Shown piece after piece: positions 42,201 through 54,200 of a stretch of DNA of 64,000 nucleotides (within the stretch, counting starts at the first letter, position 1; the number at the start of each line of letters is the position of its first letter). The DNA lies in contig JAKSZU010000004.1 in NCBI GenBank assembly GCA_026018925.1, positions 112,007,489-112,071,488 of the forward strand, read 5' to 3'. The notes beneath the pieces were generated by a model. The model did no database searches. It worked only from the letters and a program-made list of their open reading frames with translations, and was not told where the DNA came from. The stretch is from Tupaia tana. Lineage: Eukaryota > Chordata > Mammalia > Scandentia > Tupaiidae. A program made the translations under genes and the position numbers.

Positions 42201-45200
42201 GTTCCAGTGCTGTGTGGTGTGGAAGAGACAGAAAGCATGGGTGGCGAGTATGTGGTGAAAGGGGTGGGAGTGGTGGAACTGGTGTGTGCCATTGGGGTCC
42301 CAGTACCCCTACTAGTGGACATGGTAGTGATGGTGGCAGATGCAGTTGTGGATTCATGGTGTGTGTTTGACACTGAAGATGTGGAGGTTCTGGCTGTGCT
42401 GAATGAGCTGTGGGCATGACTGGTCCCACCTGTGGTGCTTGTCAGAGGTGGGACTGAGTGTGTGGGACCTGTCCCTTGGACTGTGGTGGTTGGGAGAATG
42501 GTGCCCGTTGGCTTGTGGGTGGAGGAAGAGAAAGTCTGCTGGTTGGTCGGTGTGATGACTCGGTGAGTGGATGGAGTGACCGAGGAGGTAGAATATGTGG
42601 GAACAAGAGTTGGAAGTGTGGTGTGAGGGCCAGATGGAGATGGAAGGATGGTGGTGGTCTGGAAGGGTGCCCCTGTGTGGGGACCTGTGGTGTGAGTCAT
42701 GGCTGAGACAGAAAGTGTGGTTGAAGAGTGTGTGGTGAAAGGAGTGTGGGGGCTGCCTGTGGTGGCGGAGCTGGTGTGCGCTACTGGGGTCCCTGTTTCT
42801 GTATTTGTGGACCTAGGAGTGATGGTGGTGAATGCTGATGTGGATTTGTAGTGGGGTGTTTCAGGCCCTGGGGATGTAGAGGTGCTGGCTGTGCTCAATG
42901 GGCTGTGGGTGTGGCTTGTCTCCCTGGTGGTGCTCGTTAGCGGTGGGACAGAGTTTGTGGGACCTGTGCCTTGGACAGTGGTCGTTAGCAGAACGGTGCC
43001 CGTGGGCTTCGAGGCGGAAGTGGAAGAGATCTGGTGTTTGGTAGGTGTGATGACTCGGGGAGTGGTGGGCGTTCCTGAGGAGGTGGAAAGAGTTGGAATA
43101 GGAATGGGAGGCGTGCTGTGCGGGCCTGCGGGGGCCCCTGTGGTGGTAGTCTCGAAGGATATCCCCGAGGAGGGTCCTGTTGTGTGTGGTGTGGCTGATA
43201 CTGAGAGCGTGGGTGGGGAGTTTGTGGTGGTAGGGGTGTACAGTGTTCTCAGGGAGGTGGCTGTTTTGGGGGTCCAAGTGCTTATGGTTGGTGTTCCCGG
43301 GGATCGTGTGGGTAATGTCGTTGGCTCTGTCTGACCAGTTGCGTTGGCAGGGGTGGGACGTGACTGTGTGTGTTGTGTCTCCTGGCCACTTGTTGTGCCC
43401 GGGGTTCCCTGATGGCTGGGTGCTGTTGGGAAGGAATGCGGTGTCACTGTCAGCCCCCCTCCTACCTGTCCCTTAGTAGCTCTGTTGCACTTACCGGAGA
43501 TTTACCGCATGCCACCACTTCTGACCTGCAGCCCTGAGGACCTCCCGTTTCTCAGGCCTATTCCAGGTTGGATGCCAGGCCACCCCTTGTCTCCACCCTC
43601 ACTGTCAGCTGGGCCTTCTCCTGCCCCTCGGCAATAGGGCCCCTTTTGTCTCAGGAGCAGAGGAGAGACCAACCGCCTTTGCGAGCCCTGGTGCTCATGG
43701 CTCCTACGTACCTGAGCTGGGGGCGGTCTCTGATGTGGCTAGGGTTGGCTGTGCCTCCGTCGTGCGCGACGTGGACTGAGCTGTGGACTTGGTGGCTGAG
43801 CTGAGAGAGGATGCTGTGATCTGAGTTGTGGCCTGGGTCATAGTGAGTCCTATGGGTGTTGATCTTAGTGTGGTTGTGGGGGCCAGTGCTGACGTGGCCC
43901 ACGGAGTAATGGCTGCAGTGGTTCGAGGTGATTCTGTAGAAGAGAGACACCCAAGTCATCCCCGATGGCCCAGTCTGCACTTCCTGAGCTGGTCGTGGGG
44001 CTGGGACTGCACTGCCCCCAGGACCCCGTCGCGCTGTGGAAGGCATGGCTTCCTCCGTGGAGCAGCCCCTCGCCCCTTCCCTGACGTCAAGTCCATCCAC
44101 AGTGCAGCTGGCTGTCGTGGCCTCATGGCCAGCGCTGTGTGCTGTCGTGGGAGGCGGCTGCCTCTCTGCCACCCTGGAGAGGTTGGTGGAGGGATGCAGT
44201 GCCCCTCAGGAGTCCCTGGGCAGTGGTGTGGCATTGCTGAGGATGGGGAGTCCAGCTATAGGGCGGAGGTCCCATGAGTTTCCTCATGACACCATTAGAC
44301 ACCCCCTGCTGGCCCGACCAGCTTGTCTTTTAAACATTTTTGTTTAGAAGAATCCTCAGCGTGGCTCCACATGCAGGGAATTCTGTGCCAAGAAAGCGAG
44401 TGGGTGCAGTCGCTCCTCAGCCCATGCTGGAGTCCTGTCTGTGGCCCTTGGCTGTCCCTGGGACGGTGGTGGCCCTCCCTGTGCTTCTGCACCCTGCAGA
44501 GCTCCTACCTCCTGAGACCGTAGGTTCCGCCTGCGTGGTCGAGGCTGAGGGTCCAGGTGTGGACGTGGCTGGCAGGACGGGAGTCCCGGTGGAGCCAACA
44601 GGCGTGTGTGGGGAGCTGAGGAGCCCTGTGGTGTTGAGGGTCACTGTGGTAGACTGGGCTGATGTGGGCGGCGAGCCTGCGCGGGGCAGATGTGCCATTA
44701 CGGGCTGTCTGGGAGCTCGCCCTGGCAGGGACCCTCCTCTCCAGCCTGCTGGACCCTGCAGCCCCGTGAGGCACCGAGGGCGTCAGAGCTCCCGATGGGG
44801 CCTGTGCGTGGCCAGGGACTCACCTGTCAAGGCTCCACACAGTGCTCAGTGGCAGGTCCTACCAGGGCCGTGGTGGGCTGGCCGCCGGCAGAAACTACGC
44901 TTTGCACCCCTGAGGCTGCCCCGCCTCCACCCCAACCCTGCCGTTGGCCCTCCCAGCGCCCCGCTTGAAGCAGGGCTGGTGGGGCTGTGCGGCGGCCGGA
45001 AAGAGCCTGGGAAGAGAGCTGCTTGGTCACCTTGGCACCCAGTGTGCGTGCAATCACCTGTGGTGGGAGGCGGTGGCGTGGTGGGCGGCACTGCAAGAGG
45101 AAGGGGTGTCAGGGTGCTCCCCACGCGGCACTCCCAGCCCTCCCTCCCCGTGCTGTTGGCTGGCTGGGTGGGGAGGACAGGTGGCATTCCTCAAGGCTGC

Positions 45201-48200
45201 GTAGACCTGGATCCTAGGGACAGCTCCACTTTGCTGCCCGGACACCTTGGTGGGTTGGGGACTGTGGCTGAGGCTGGGGACCAGGTGAGTAGAGGTTGGG
45301 GACGGGAAGACAGGGAAGGGCCTGGGCCAGCGCTGCGCTGTTTCCTGTCTGCGGTTATGGCTGGAAGCTGCCTGAGGCGCTGGGAGTTCTAGCACCCCAA
45401 AGGGGCAGAGCCCTCGCAATGGAGGTGGTGGGGCTGGCCAGAGGCTAGTGCAGGAGCTCAGAGTCCTGAGGGCACCTCTCCCAGGTGTGGGGTGCCTGTG
45501 TGCGGAGCCCAGCTAAGGCTGCCTGAGGTGGCCCGACAGTGCTGGTGTGGGGCCTTGGGAGCTGGGTGGACTTACCGCATGGCACACATGTCCCTTTATC
45601 GTGGTCAAAGTACTCGTCCTGGGAGCAGTTATAGCAGCCTAGGGTGAGAGCAGCTGGGCTCAGCGTGGGAGCCAAGCCACCCCACACGGCCCTTCCTCCT
45701 GCCAGTGGGCCCACCTGCTGTGTCCTGCTCCTTGCTTTGGCCCCTGCCCTGCTTTGCCCCCTTCCTCTCTGCCTCACCCCAACCTGGGGTCACCTGTCAG
45801 AGTGCCCGTGGCCTATACCCTGCCGAGGTCAGACTCTCCTGCTCAGGCCTGTGGGCTGCAGTGGTCCTAGCTGGCCCCTCCTGGCCCTGTCTGCCCCTCT
45901 TTTCCCACCCAAGCCTCCCCAGGCCTTGTTTCCTCCCTCTCTGTCCACAGCCCACCTCTGCTCACGTGGACAGTGCTGTGCTGGGATCTTGACACCAGCC
46001 TGAGCTGGGTGACCCCTGGGATGACCATCGGCCCTTGCCTCCCCTCTGGACCCAGACGCAGGGTCCTCTCTGTGTGTGGGCAGCTCCTCACTCCTGCCCC
46101 AGATTCTCTGTGCAGCCCACCATCGGCACACGCCGACGCACGGGACACTCCCCTCCTCTCCAGGCGCCACGGCCACGTCGTCTTCCTGACCCTGCCTCGT
46201 GGTCACCCTGCTCCTGCCCTACCCTTCGGCCTCCTGTCCTTGCTGCCTGTTCAGCTCAGCTCCAGCGTCCACTCAGACTTCTACCTGCAAGCGTGAGCCT
46301 TGAAAGGCCCCGTCCAAGCCCAGCCGCACCCTCCCCTCCCCCCCACAGCCCTCCCCTCCCACGCTCATCCCACACGCCCTTTGCCCACTCTGCCCTTGCT
46401 GCCCCATACCCTTGGGATTCCTGGCACCTTGGCCTGCCATCCCTCTGCCTGAAACCTTGCTGCCGCATCCTCCCCTCTTTCCAGTCCTTGCCCAGAGGTC
46501 TACCTCCTGACTGCTCTGTGACGTGGAAGTCCCTGTGTCTCTCCCGGTGTCTTGCCTTGCCTTATTTTCCATCATGTCTTGCATGTCATCTGACAGTTTT
46601 TTGCTTCCTTATTTTGTTTTCAAATATCTCTCTTTGGCCAGAAGGGAGGCTTCTGGAAGCAGGGCCACCTTGAACTTGGCCTGGCAAACAGGGCCCTGGA
46701 GGTGCATGTGTGCAAGTGGATGAGTGAATGCGTACACAGGTGAGTGAGCGGGTGGACGAGCGGGTGGATGAGTGAATGCGTACACAGGTGAGTGAGCGGG
46801 TGGACGAGCGGGTGGATGAGCGAATGCGTACACAGGTGAGTGAGCGGGTGGACGAGCGGGTGGATGAATGAATGCGTACACAGGTGAGTGAGCGGGTGGA
46901 CGAGCGGGTGGATGAGCGAATGCGTACACAGGTGAGTGAGCGGGTGGACGAGCGGGTGGATGAGTGAATGCGTACACAGGTGAGTGAGCGGGTGGACGAG
47001 AGAGTGGACGAGCGAATGCGTACACAGGTGAGTGAGCGGGTGGACGAGCGGGTGGATGAGCGAATGCGTACACAGGTGAGTGAGCGGGTGGACGGGCGGG
47101 TGGATGAGTGAATGCGTACACAGGTGAGTGAGCGGGTGGACGGGCGGGTGGATGAGTGAATGCGTACACAGGTGAGTGAGCGGGTGGACGAGCGGGTGGA
47201 CGAGTGAATGCGTACACAGGTGAGTGAGCTAGTGGACGAGCGGGTGGATGAGTGAATGCGTACACAGGTGAGTGAGCGGGTGGACGAGCGGGTGGACGAG
47301 TGAATGCGTACACAGGTGAGTGAGCGGGTGGACGAGCGGGTGGACGAGTGAATGCGTACACAGGTGAGTGAGCGGGTGGACGAGCGGGTGGATGAGTGAA
47401 TGCGTACACAGGTGAGTGAGCGGGTGGACGAGTGGGTGGATGAGCGAATGCGTACACAGGTGAGTGAGCGGGTGGACGAGCGGGTGGATGAGTGAATGCG
47501 TACACAGGTGAGTGAGCGGGTGGACGAGCGGGTGGACGAGCGAATGCGTACACAGGTGAGTGAGCGGGTGGACGAGCGGGTGGACGAGCGAATGCGTACA
47601 CAGGTGAGTGAGCGGGTGGACGAGCGGGTGGACGAGCGAATGCGTACACAGGTGAGTGAGCGGGTGGACGAGCGGGTGGACGAGCGAATGCGTACACAGG
47701 TGAGTGAGCGGGTGGACGAGCGGGTGGACGAGCGAATGCGTACACAGGTGAGTGAGCGGGTGGACGAGCGGGTGGATGAGTGAATGTGTACACAGGTGAG
47801 CTGGCGAGTGGACGAGCGGGTGGACGAGCGAAGGAGTAGTGTGAATTCATGCAAGGATGTGTGTGTCTGGAGGAGGGCCCTGCTCTGCATCCCTGCTGCC
47901 TGGTACCTTCGATGTTGACGTCCGGGAGGCTCTGTTGCCGACCGGGGCAGAGACAGGGCTGGTAGTGCCATGTGCAGTTGGCCTCCTGTGTGTACTGGTA
48001 GTCGCCGCTGCCTAGCCGCGCGTGGGTGTTGTAGAAGTCGCAGTAGATGGCTGGCAGGAGAGGCAGCATCAGTCAGTGGGGTGGGAGGGGGAGGCCGACC
48101 TGGGCCAAGGGGGAGCCCTGGATGGTGCCGGGTGGGGGACCTGAACGTGGTGCGGAAGGCTCTGGCTCTCTGGGCAGGACTTCTTGCGGGGGCAGGGGTC

Positions 48201-51200
48201 CAGGGGGTTGTGGTGGAGGTCAGCCGGGGCGGCCCTGGGGAACGTGGCCCAGTGCCTGTCTGGGAGAGGTGCTTGTGGGCGAGGGCCCCGGGGGTGGGGG
48301 CAGCACACTCACGGCAGAAGTCTGGGGCCCTCCAGTCCACGCACACGCCCTTGTCCAGGCAGGCTTTGGCGTAGGCAGCCACAGCATCACACAGACACTC
48401 GCAGTCACCGCCCGAGTCACAGCCACAGGTGTCACGCACACAGGCCTCGTAGTAGGGCAGGTGGTACACCTGCGGGAGGCCGGCTGGTCAGTGCCGCTGC
48501 CCTGGCGTGGCCGAGGGCAAGCTTTGCTGCCTGCAGAGCCCGGGCATGTGGGGAGGCTCAGATGAGGCCCGTGTGTTCTGGCTCAGTGCACTTGGGAACT
48601 GCAGCCCTCAGCCACTGACCAGTGCTTCTGGCCCGTGGCGAGGGCAGCCACAGAGATGCTGACCTGCATCCGCCATGGCCCAGGGCCGTGGTGCCATTAA
48701 CCACCACCTCTGCAGCCCCTCTGGCCTGCATGCCAGCCCCACGTCTCTGTACTCAGGGCGTGTGGAGCCTGGTGGGTACACTCATGCTGGCCCTGCCTTG
48801 TGGACTTTGCCTTGTGGGGAGTCCCCATCTCTGGGGGGTACTTTATCCTCTCACTTAGGGGCCATGGCAGGAGGTCGAGGGCTGGGATTGCTACCCCCGG
48901 TCCAGGGAGCTCACCACCCGGGCAGAGCTGGCTGTCTCCTCTCCTGACCCCTTGCTCGGGAGCAGGGGTTCCATTGGGGTCATGCTGCCCCCAGCGGACT
49001 CATGGCACTATGTGGGGGCTGCCGTAGCATCTAGTGGGGTTGGCCGAGGTGCTGCTAAACTCCCTGCAGCAAACGGGATGCCCGTGGGTCAGGCAGGGGC
49101 TGTGACCTTTCCTCACCACTTGCCACGGTGGCTGATCTGTGAGCCCTGTGGCAGCAAGACCTGGTCTGGCATCCCCTCCTTGGGCTGGGCCTAGTCTGGC
49201 CGTGTGGGGGAGGGCCCTCGCATGCAGGGTGGGCCCACCTTGCTGTGGCAGGCGGCGAAGGTCTGGCTATTGATGATGCTGCACTTGCGCTCGGCCCAGG
49301 AGCGGCGGAAGGCATTGAGGCTGCAGGGGTCCACCACGAAGCTCACGTCCCCACACAGCGGGCTCTCCTTCCACGAATTCACGAACTCCAGCTCGTTGGA
49401 TGCCACGTACTTGCTGCGCGTCTCGAAGTCGTCCTTCATGTTCCCGTTGTAGTTGCCGCACAAGCCGCAGAGGGCGTCCTGCGGGGACGACACCGTCAGC
49501 GCCCAGACCCATGGCCGGCTGGCAGGCGCGCAGGGAGCCCGCACTGGGTACCTGGGAGGCGCGATGGATCTTGATGAAGACAGTCATGTGCTTGTTCCAG
49601 ATGAGGGTCAAGTTGTACCTCCCGGGGACACCCATGTCCAGAACGAGGTTCAGGGAACTGGGCTTCACCCGTAAGAACACGTGGGGGTCCTCCCCGCTGA
49701 CTGTGCAGTTCCTGTCTGCCAGCTCGATGGACAGGGCCTGCAGGAGGGGTGTCACGGGCTGCCCATGGTTGCACCCCCACCCCAGAGCCCCAGGCGGCTG
49801 GCTGTCCCTTGCTAGGCCATCCAACCACAGTCATCACGGGTGTGTGCGCGGGGCGTCTGTGGGGCCCGCCGCAGGCTAAGGATCTGCGTCGCTCAGAACG
49901 GAGGAAATGGCTGGGGGCTGGAGGTCGGGCTCTCCAGAGTACCCCTTCTCCTCTGCCCCGGTGGAGGTCAGGGCCACTGGTCCTGTCCCCTGCCCCAGTG
50001 TGCTCCCTTGTACAGACGGGGGCAGGTGGTGGGGGGCCAGGGTCTGCCTGGTGCTCACCCCCAGGGAGATCCTGATAGCCCGGGAGCACGTGACTCCGGA
50101 CTTCCCGCAAACGACGTTCTCTGTCAGGATCTTGAAGGTGGACTGCGAGTCGTTGGCGCTACAGCCGTCCTGCAGGGAGCGGGTCCTGAGGAGCCGTCCT
50201 GAGCCACCCTCCGGAGCCAGCCCCGCAGCCCCTGCTGCCCAGTGGTTACCGTGGCCAGGATGTACTCGCAGTTGCCATCGAACACGAAGCGCTGCCCGTC
50301 GAAGGTGATCATGTGGCCCTCCCCATAGAGGACGCAGGTGGATGGGCAGCTGGCGCTTTGCTGGCAGGTCCACTTCCCCCGCGAGCAGGTGCTGGGCAGG
50401 AGAGGGAGGCTGGGGGCAGGGCGCCGAGCCCCCTCCCACTCTGGGTGTAGGTCCTGGGGTTTCTGGAGGCCTTACTGCAATTCCGGAAGGCCTCACCTCT
50501 GAGGGCCCCCCATCGCCAAACACCTCCATCACTGGTTCACCCCACTGCAGAGGTGCTTCCACCTCTGGGAGACCCTCGCCCTCGAATGCCCCCAACTCCA
50601 GGCACCTTCAACTCTGGGTACCTCTACTTCCAAGGTGCCTCCCCCTGGAATGCCCCTAATGCTGGGGGACCCCGCCTCTGGAGCACCCTCACCTCTAGGG
50701 CATCCCCCACTCCTAGCACCCCCTGCCTGTCCAGGCAGCCCCCTGCAGGCAGCTCGAGGCTTCCAGGGCGAGGCTCTGACTTACCAGGTACTGCAGTCAG
50801 TGTGGAGCTCAGCTCCTCCGGAGTAGGACACCCCTGCAAACTCACACGGGCACTCCTCGGGGGGCACACACTGGCCGTTGGCGTTCTCGTACAGCCCATC
50901 AGCACAGACACAGCCAGACTCACACTTGGTGGGCACCTGAGGGGAGGCAGGGTCAGCCGGCCCGGGGCCCCTCTCAGACCCCGCCACCCTCAGTGTCTCC
51001 CAGGCATTCACCGGCGCCCCACCCTGGAGTCTCTCTGGGAGCTGGGCTTCAGGGAAGCTCCAGGACCTGCGTGCATCACAGCTGGGTATCCACGCATGAG
51101 TGACCACTGTCCTTGGAGCCACGGTCAAGCATCCCAGCCGCAGGGCCTCTCCACCTCCCAGCACGCCTGCACCAGCGCGGGACAACCAGGGTGGAGGGAT

Positions 51201-54200
51201 GGAGCACGGCCTACATGGCGCCCTGCGGCCCTGCCCCTCTGCCTTCCCCGAGGACTGCGTGGAAACCCTCTCGTGCCCCGCCTTACACAGGCGATGCCGG
51301 TGGCCAGCATCTGGCATGTGGGGGCACATGCCGCTCCAAACTTGTTCTCTGAGGACTGGCTACAGGACTGGAATGTCTTGGGAGCCGGGCAGGAATCTGC
51401 CGGGAAGGGGAGGTCAGCGCAGGCAGAGCCACCTCCGGGTCCCGGTCCCCTGGCTGTGGGCCGCCTACATACCCAAGAGCCTCTGCTGTTGGCCCGGGCA
51501 GCTCAGACGCCCATTGGTGCAGTAGCTGTAAGAGAGAAGCCAGGTGAGCCCGCTGGCCCTGGCAGGGCCCCCCCCTCGCCGCGCTGCTCACCCTCACCGG
51601 CGCCTCACCAGATCACGCCGTTGACCACGGCGGACTGCTCGGCCGGGATGGGCTTGTGGCCCTCCAGCAGGCAGGGGCACTGGGACCGGCGCACACACTC
51701 GGCCTTGTGGTTCAGGTAGGTGCCCTCGGGGCAGTTGCAGCCGTCCACAGGCACTGCACTGCGGTGGCACTCAGCCTCGCGGTCGGACAGTGACAGGCAG
51801 GTACGGTCACAGGCCTGGCTGTCGTCGCTGAAGGTGCGGTTGCCCGTGCAAGGGATGGCTGTGGGGGACCCTAGAGTCAGGCCCTCAGGGAGGGGCTGGG
51901 ACTCAGGGCGGTGCTGCCCCCGGCAGAGCTGGGGCCTCCTCAGGCCCCTCCCTTATGGCCGGGGCCCCTCTGCCCGACCCCGCCTGCCCGCACTCACTGC
52001 AGTTGTCCACACTGCTCCTCCAGCCCCGGAGGAGCACGCCCCGAGAGGCGCACGCGTGAGCGTAGTCCCCCAGGGCGGCGCAGATATGTGGGAAGGTCTC
52101 CTCGTAGTTGCAGGCCTCGTACACGCACCTCTGCGGGCAGGGAGAGGCTGTGGGTGGGCTGCGGGGAGCCCCAAACCTGTCCCCAAGGGCGTCTGAGACT
52201 GTCAGCCACTGCGGCCCTCCCCACATGCCTGCAGGCCCCCACCTTGTAAAAGGGCTTGGGGTTCACCACGGCGTGGCACGTCTCGAACACGGTGCCCTCC
52301 TTCAGCAGCACTGAGCAGTGGGTCTCTGCGCACACCTCTGGGGTCGACAGCCCAGCTGTGGGTCTCCCGTCCCCCCTCCTGCAGCCTCTCCCAGGGACAC
52401 CCCCACCCCGGGCTGGCTGGGTGTGGGTCGGGTGGGAGAGGGACAGGGACACTCACTGTTGAGCTGGCTCATGGAGCATGGGTCAGTCTCACGCTCCAGA
52501 GCGGCCGGACAGTTCCCTGCCCGCCAGGAGTCCACGAAGAGCGAAGCGGTGCCCTCGGCCATGCCCGCGCTGGTAGTGAAGTCGTCGGTCGTGTCGCCGT
52601 TGAAGTTTCCACAGAGCCCTGGGCCGGCCGGCTGTCAGCACAGCCCTGAGCCACAGCCCGCCCCCCACAGCCGCCCTGTCCTCCCTAACCACGCCCAGGG
52701 GAGAGGCTGCCACCGCACTGGGGGCCACCAGCGCCCCGGACGTGGAGGGTCGGCATGAGCCTCCCTCGAGCCCCGTCTCCTGCCCTGGTCATAGCTGGGC
52801 CTGGCAGGGCTGAGGCAGCCAGGCTGGCCCTGGGGGACTGACTGGCGGGGCAGGGTCTCACCTCGGGTCTGGCCTCTGAATTGGGGTCCAACGGTGATGT
52901 ACACCTGGAAGATGGGCTGCACCTGGATCACGACCTCCAGCCCAAAGCTGGTGGCCATCTGCAGGTGAGTGGACGTCTGCCTGAAGACCGTGATGTTGCC
53001 TGGGGGGACACGGCCCTCAGGGCGCTGCCTGGGCCCACCCCGCCCTCTGCTGGCCTCCCCGAAGGCACAGCCCAGGGAGGCCAGGCTGCTGAGCCGGAGC
53101 CAACGTACGCGTCTGGTAGGGCAGCTGCTTGGCGTCTCCGTTGTTGGTGATGATCTCGTCCTGGGAGATGACGAGCTTATCCTGGGGAGAGGGGCTGCAG
53201 TCAGCGGGGGCAGGAGTGGGGGCGGTGCCGTGGCCACAGCCTCTGCTTGGGTGTGGTGGGGCGTTCTTACCTGCTTAGACAGGTAGATGACAGAGACCAG
53301 GGAGGTCTCCGAGTGCGAGTACCCCGACTTGTCGTACACAGCCATGAGGGTGCCCTCGTTGGGGAGCTGGGAACTCTGGGGAGGTGGAGACGGCTCAGCA
53401 TGGAGGGGCCTGGGGTGCCCCTCCCTCTAGTCTAAGACGTGGTCCCACCTGGAGGAGGATGTAGCTGCAGGTGCCATGGAAACGGTAGGGCCTGGAGTCG
53501 AACGTGGTGACAAAGGAGCTGCCTTCTAGGGAGCAGTGGCCAGGGCAGGGCAGCTCCGTGCACGTCCAGCGGCCCATGACGCACTGGCTGTGGGTGGACA
53601 CAGGGTGACCTGAGTGGCAGGCAGCGCTCCTCCCCACTCTGGGCTGCAGACCTCCTGCTGTGGGACCGAGGCCAGCCTGTGGCCACGGTCCCCCTCCCAC
53701 CCCGCCCCTGCACTCACCAGGTCCTGCACGCTGCTGTTGTGACCTCCCCAGGGGCATAGACTGCCCCGTTGAGCATGCAGGGGCACTGGGTGACTGGCAC
53801 GCAGCTCTGGTTTCTGGAGAGGTCATTCAGGACCATCCCTGCAGGAGAGGGGCTTCCTGGGCCTGGGGGGACTGAGCTCCTCACCCTGGCTGTCCCAGGG
53901 GGGCTGCTGGGCAGACCCAGGCCCTTGTCCCCCCCTCTTACACCTCCCTAGCTCTAGGGACTTGCCCGATGGGGCCCTTGGCCGTGACTCCCTGCTCCGG
54001 CTCCACTCCTGTTTGCTGCCTCTGTGGCACGCCCTGGATGTCCCACCCCCCTCATACCAGCATGACTCTTCCTCAGACCCAGCTCAGACCCCTTTCCTGG
54101 CATCTCTCGGGCCTCCCAGTGGGCAGCACCTCACTTTCCAGGGTTTTGCACATGAGCTGGGGCACCGGGGGCTGAGGGCACTTGGGTGAGTTTCTGACAG

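Larger units (their letters stand above)
30060..43260 (-). repeat. MUC6: Array of about 27 MUC6 PTS monomers (about 490 bp each)
   Basis: Counting the RVITPT-type motif in translation gives 27 occurrences at about 490-bp spacing. Monomers fall into types by this motif: RVITPTNQQ, RVITLTQEH, HWAITPTHQQ and RVITPTHQQ. Those from 30.0 to 34.9 kb are individually diverged; those from 35.0 to 42.9 kb are arranged in recent multi-monomer copies. Confidence 0.9.

Noticed and set aside
35091-42434. CRISPR-like or satellite array
   Set aside because: The repeats are coding, directly adjacent without unique spacers, and part of a mammalian mucin exon.
30035-43476. Many plus-strand open frames (up to 221 codons, Val/Gly-rich) opposite the PTS exon
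   Set aside because: They are antisense shadows of Thr/Ser/Pro codons (ACN, TCN, CCN read as NGT, NGA, NGG) and repeat with the monomers.
46586-48469. Minus-strand open frames of 627 and 486 codons covering MUC6 exons 26-27 and the 48-bp repeat
   Set aside because: They read through proven MUC6 introns. The real exons inside are 48313-48469 and 47907-48050; the remainder is intronic minisatellite.
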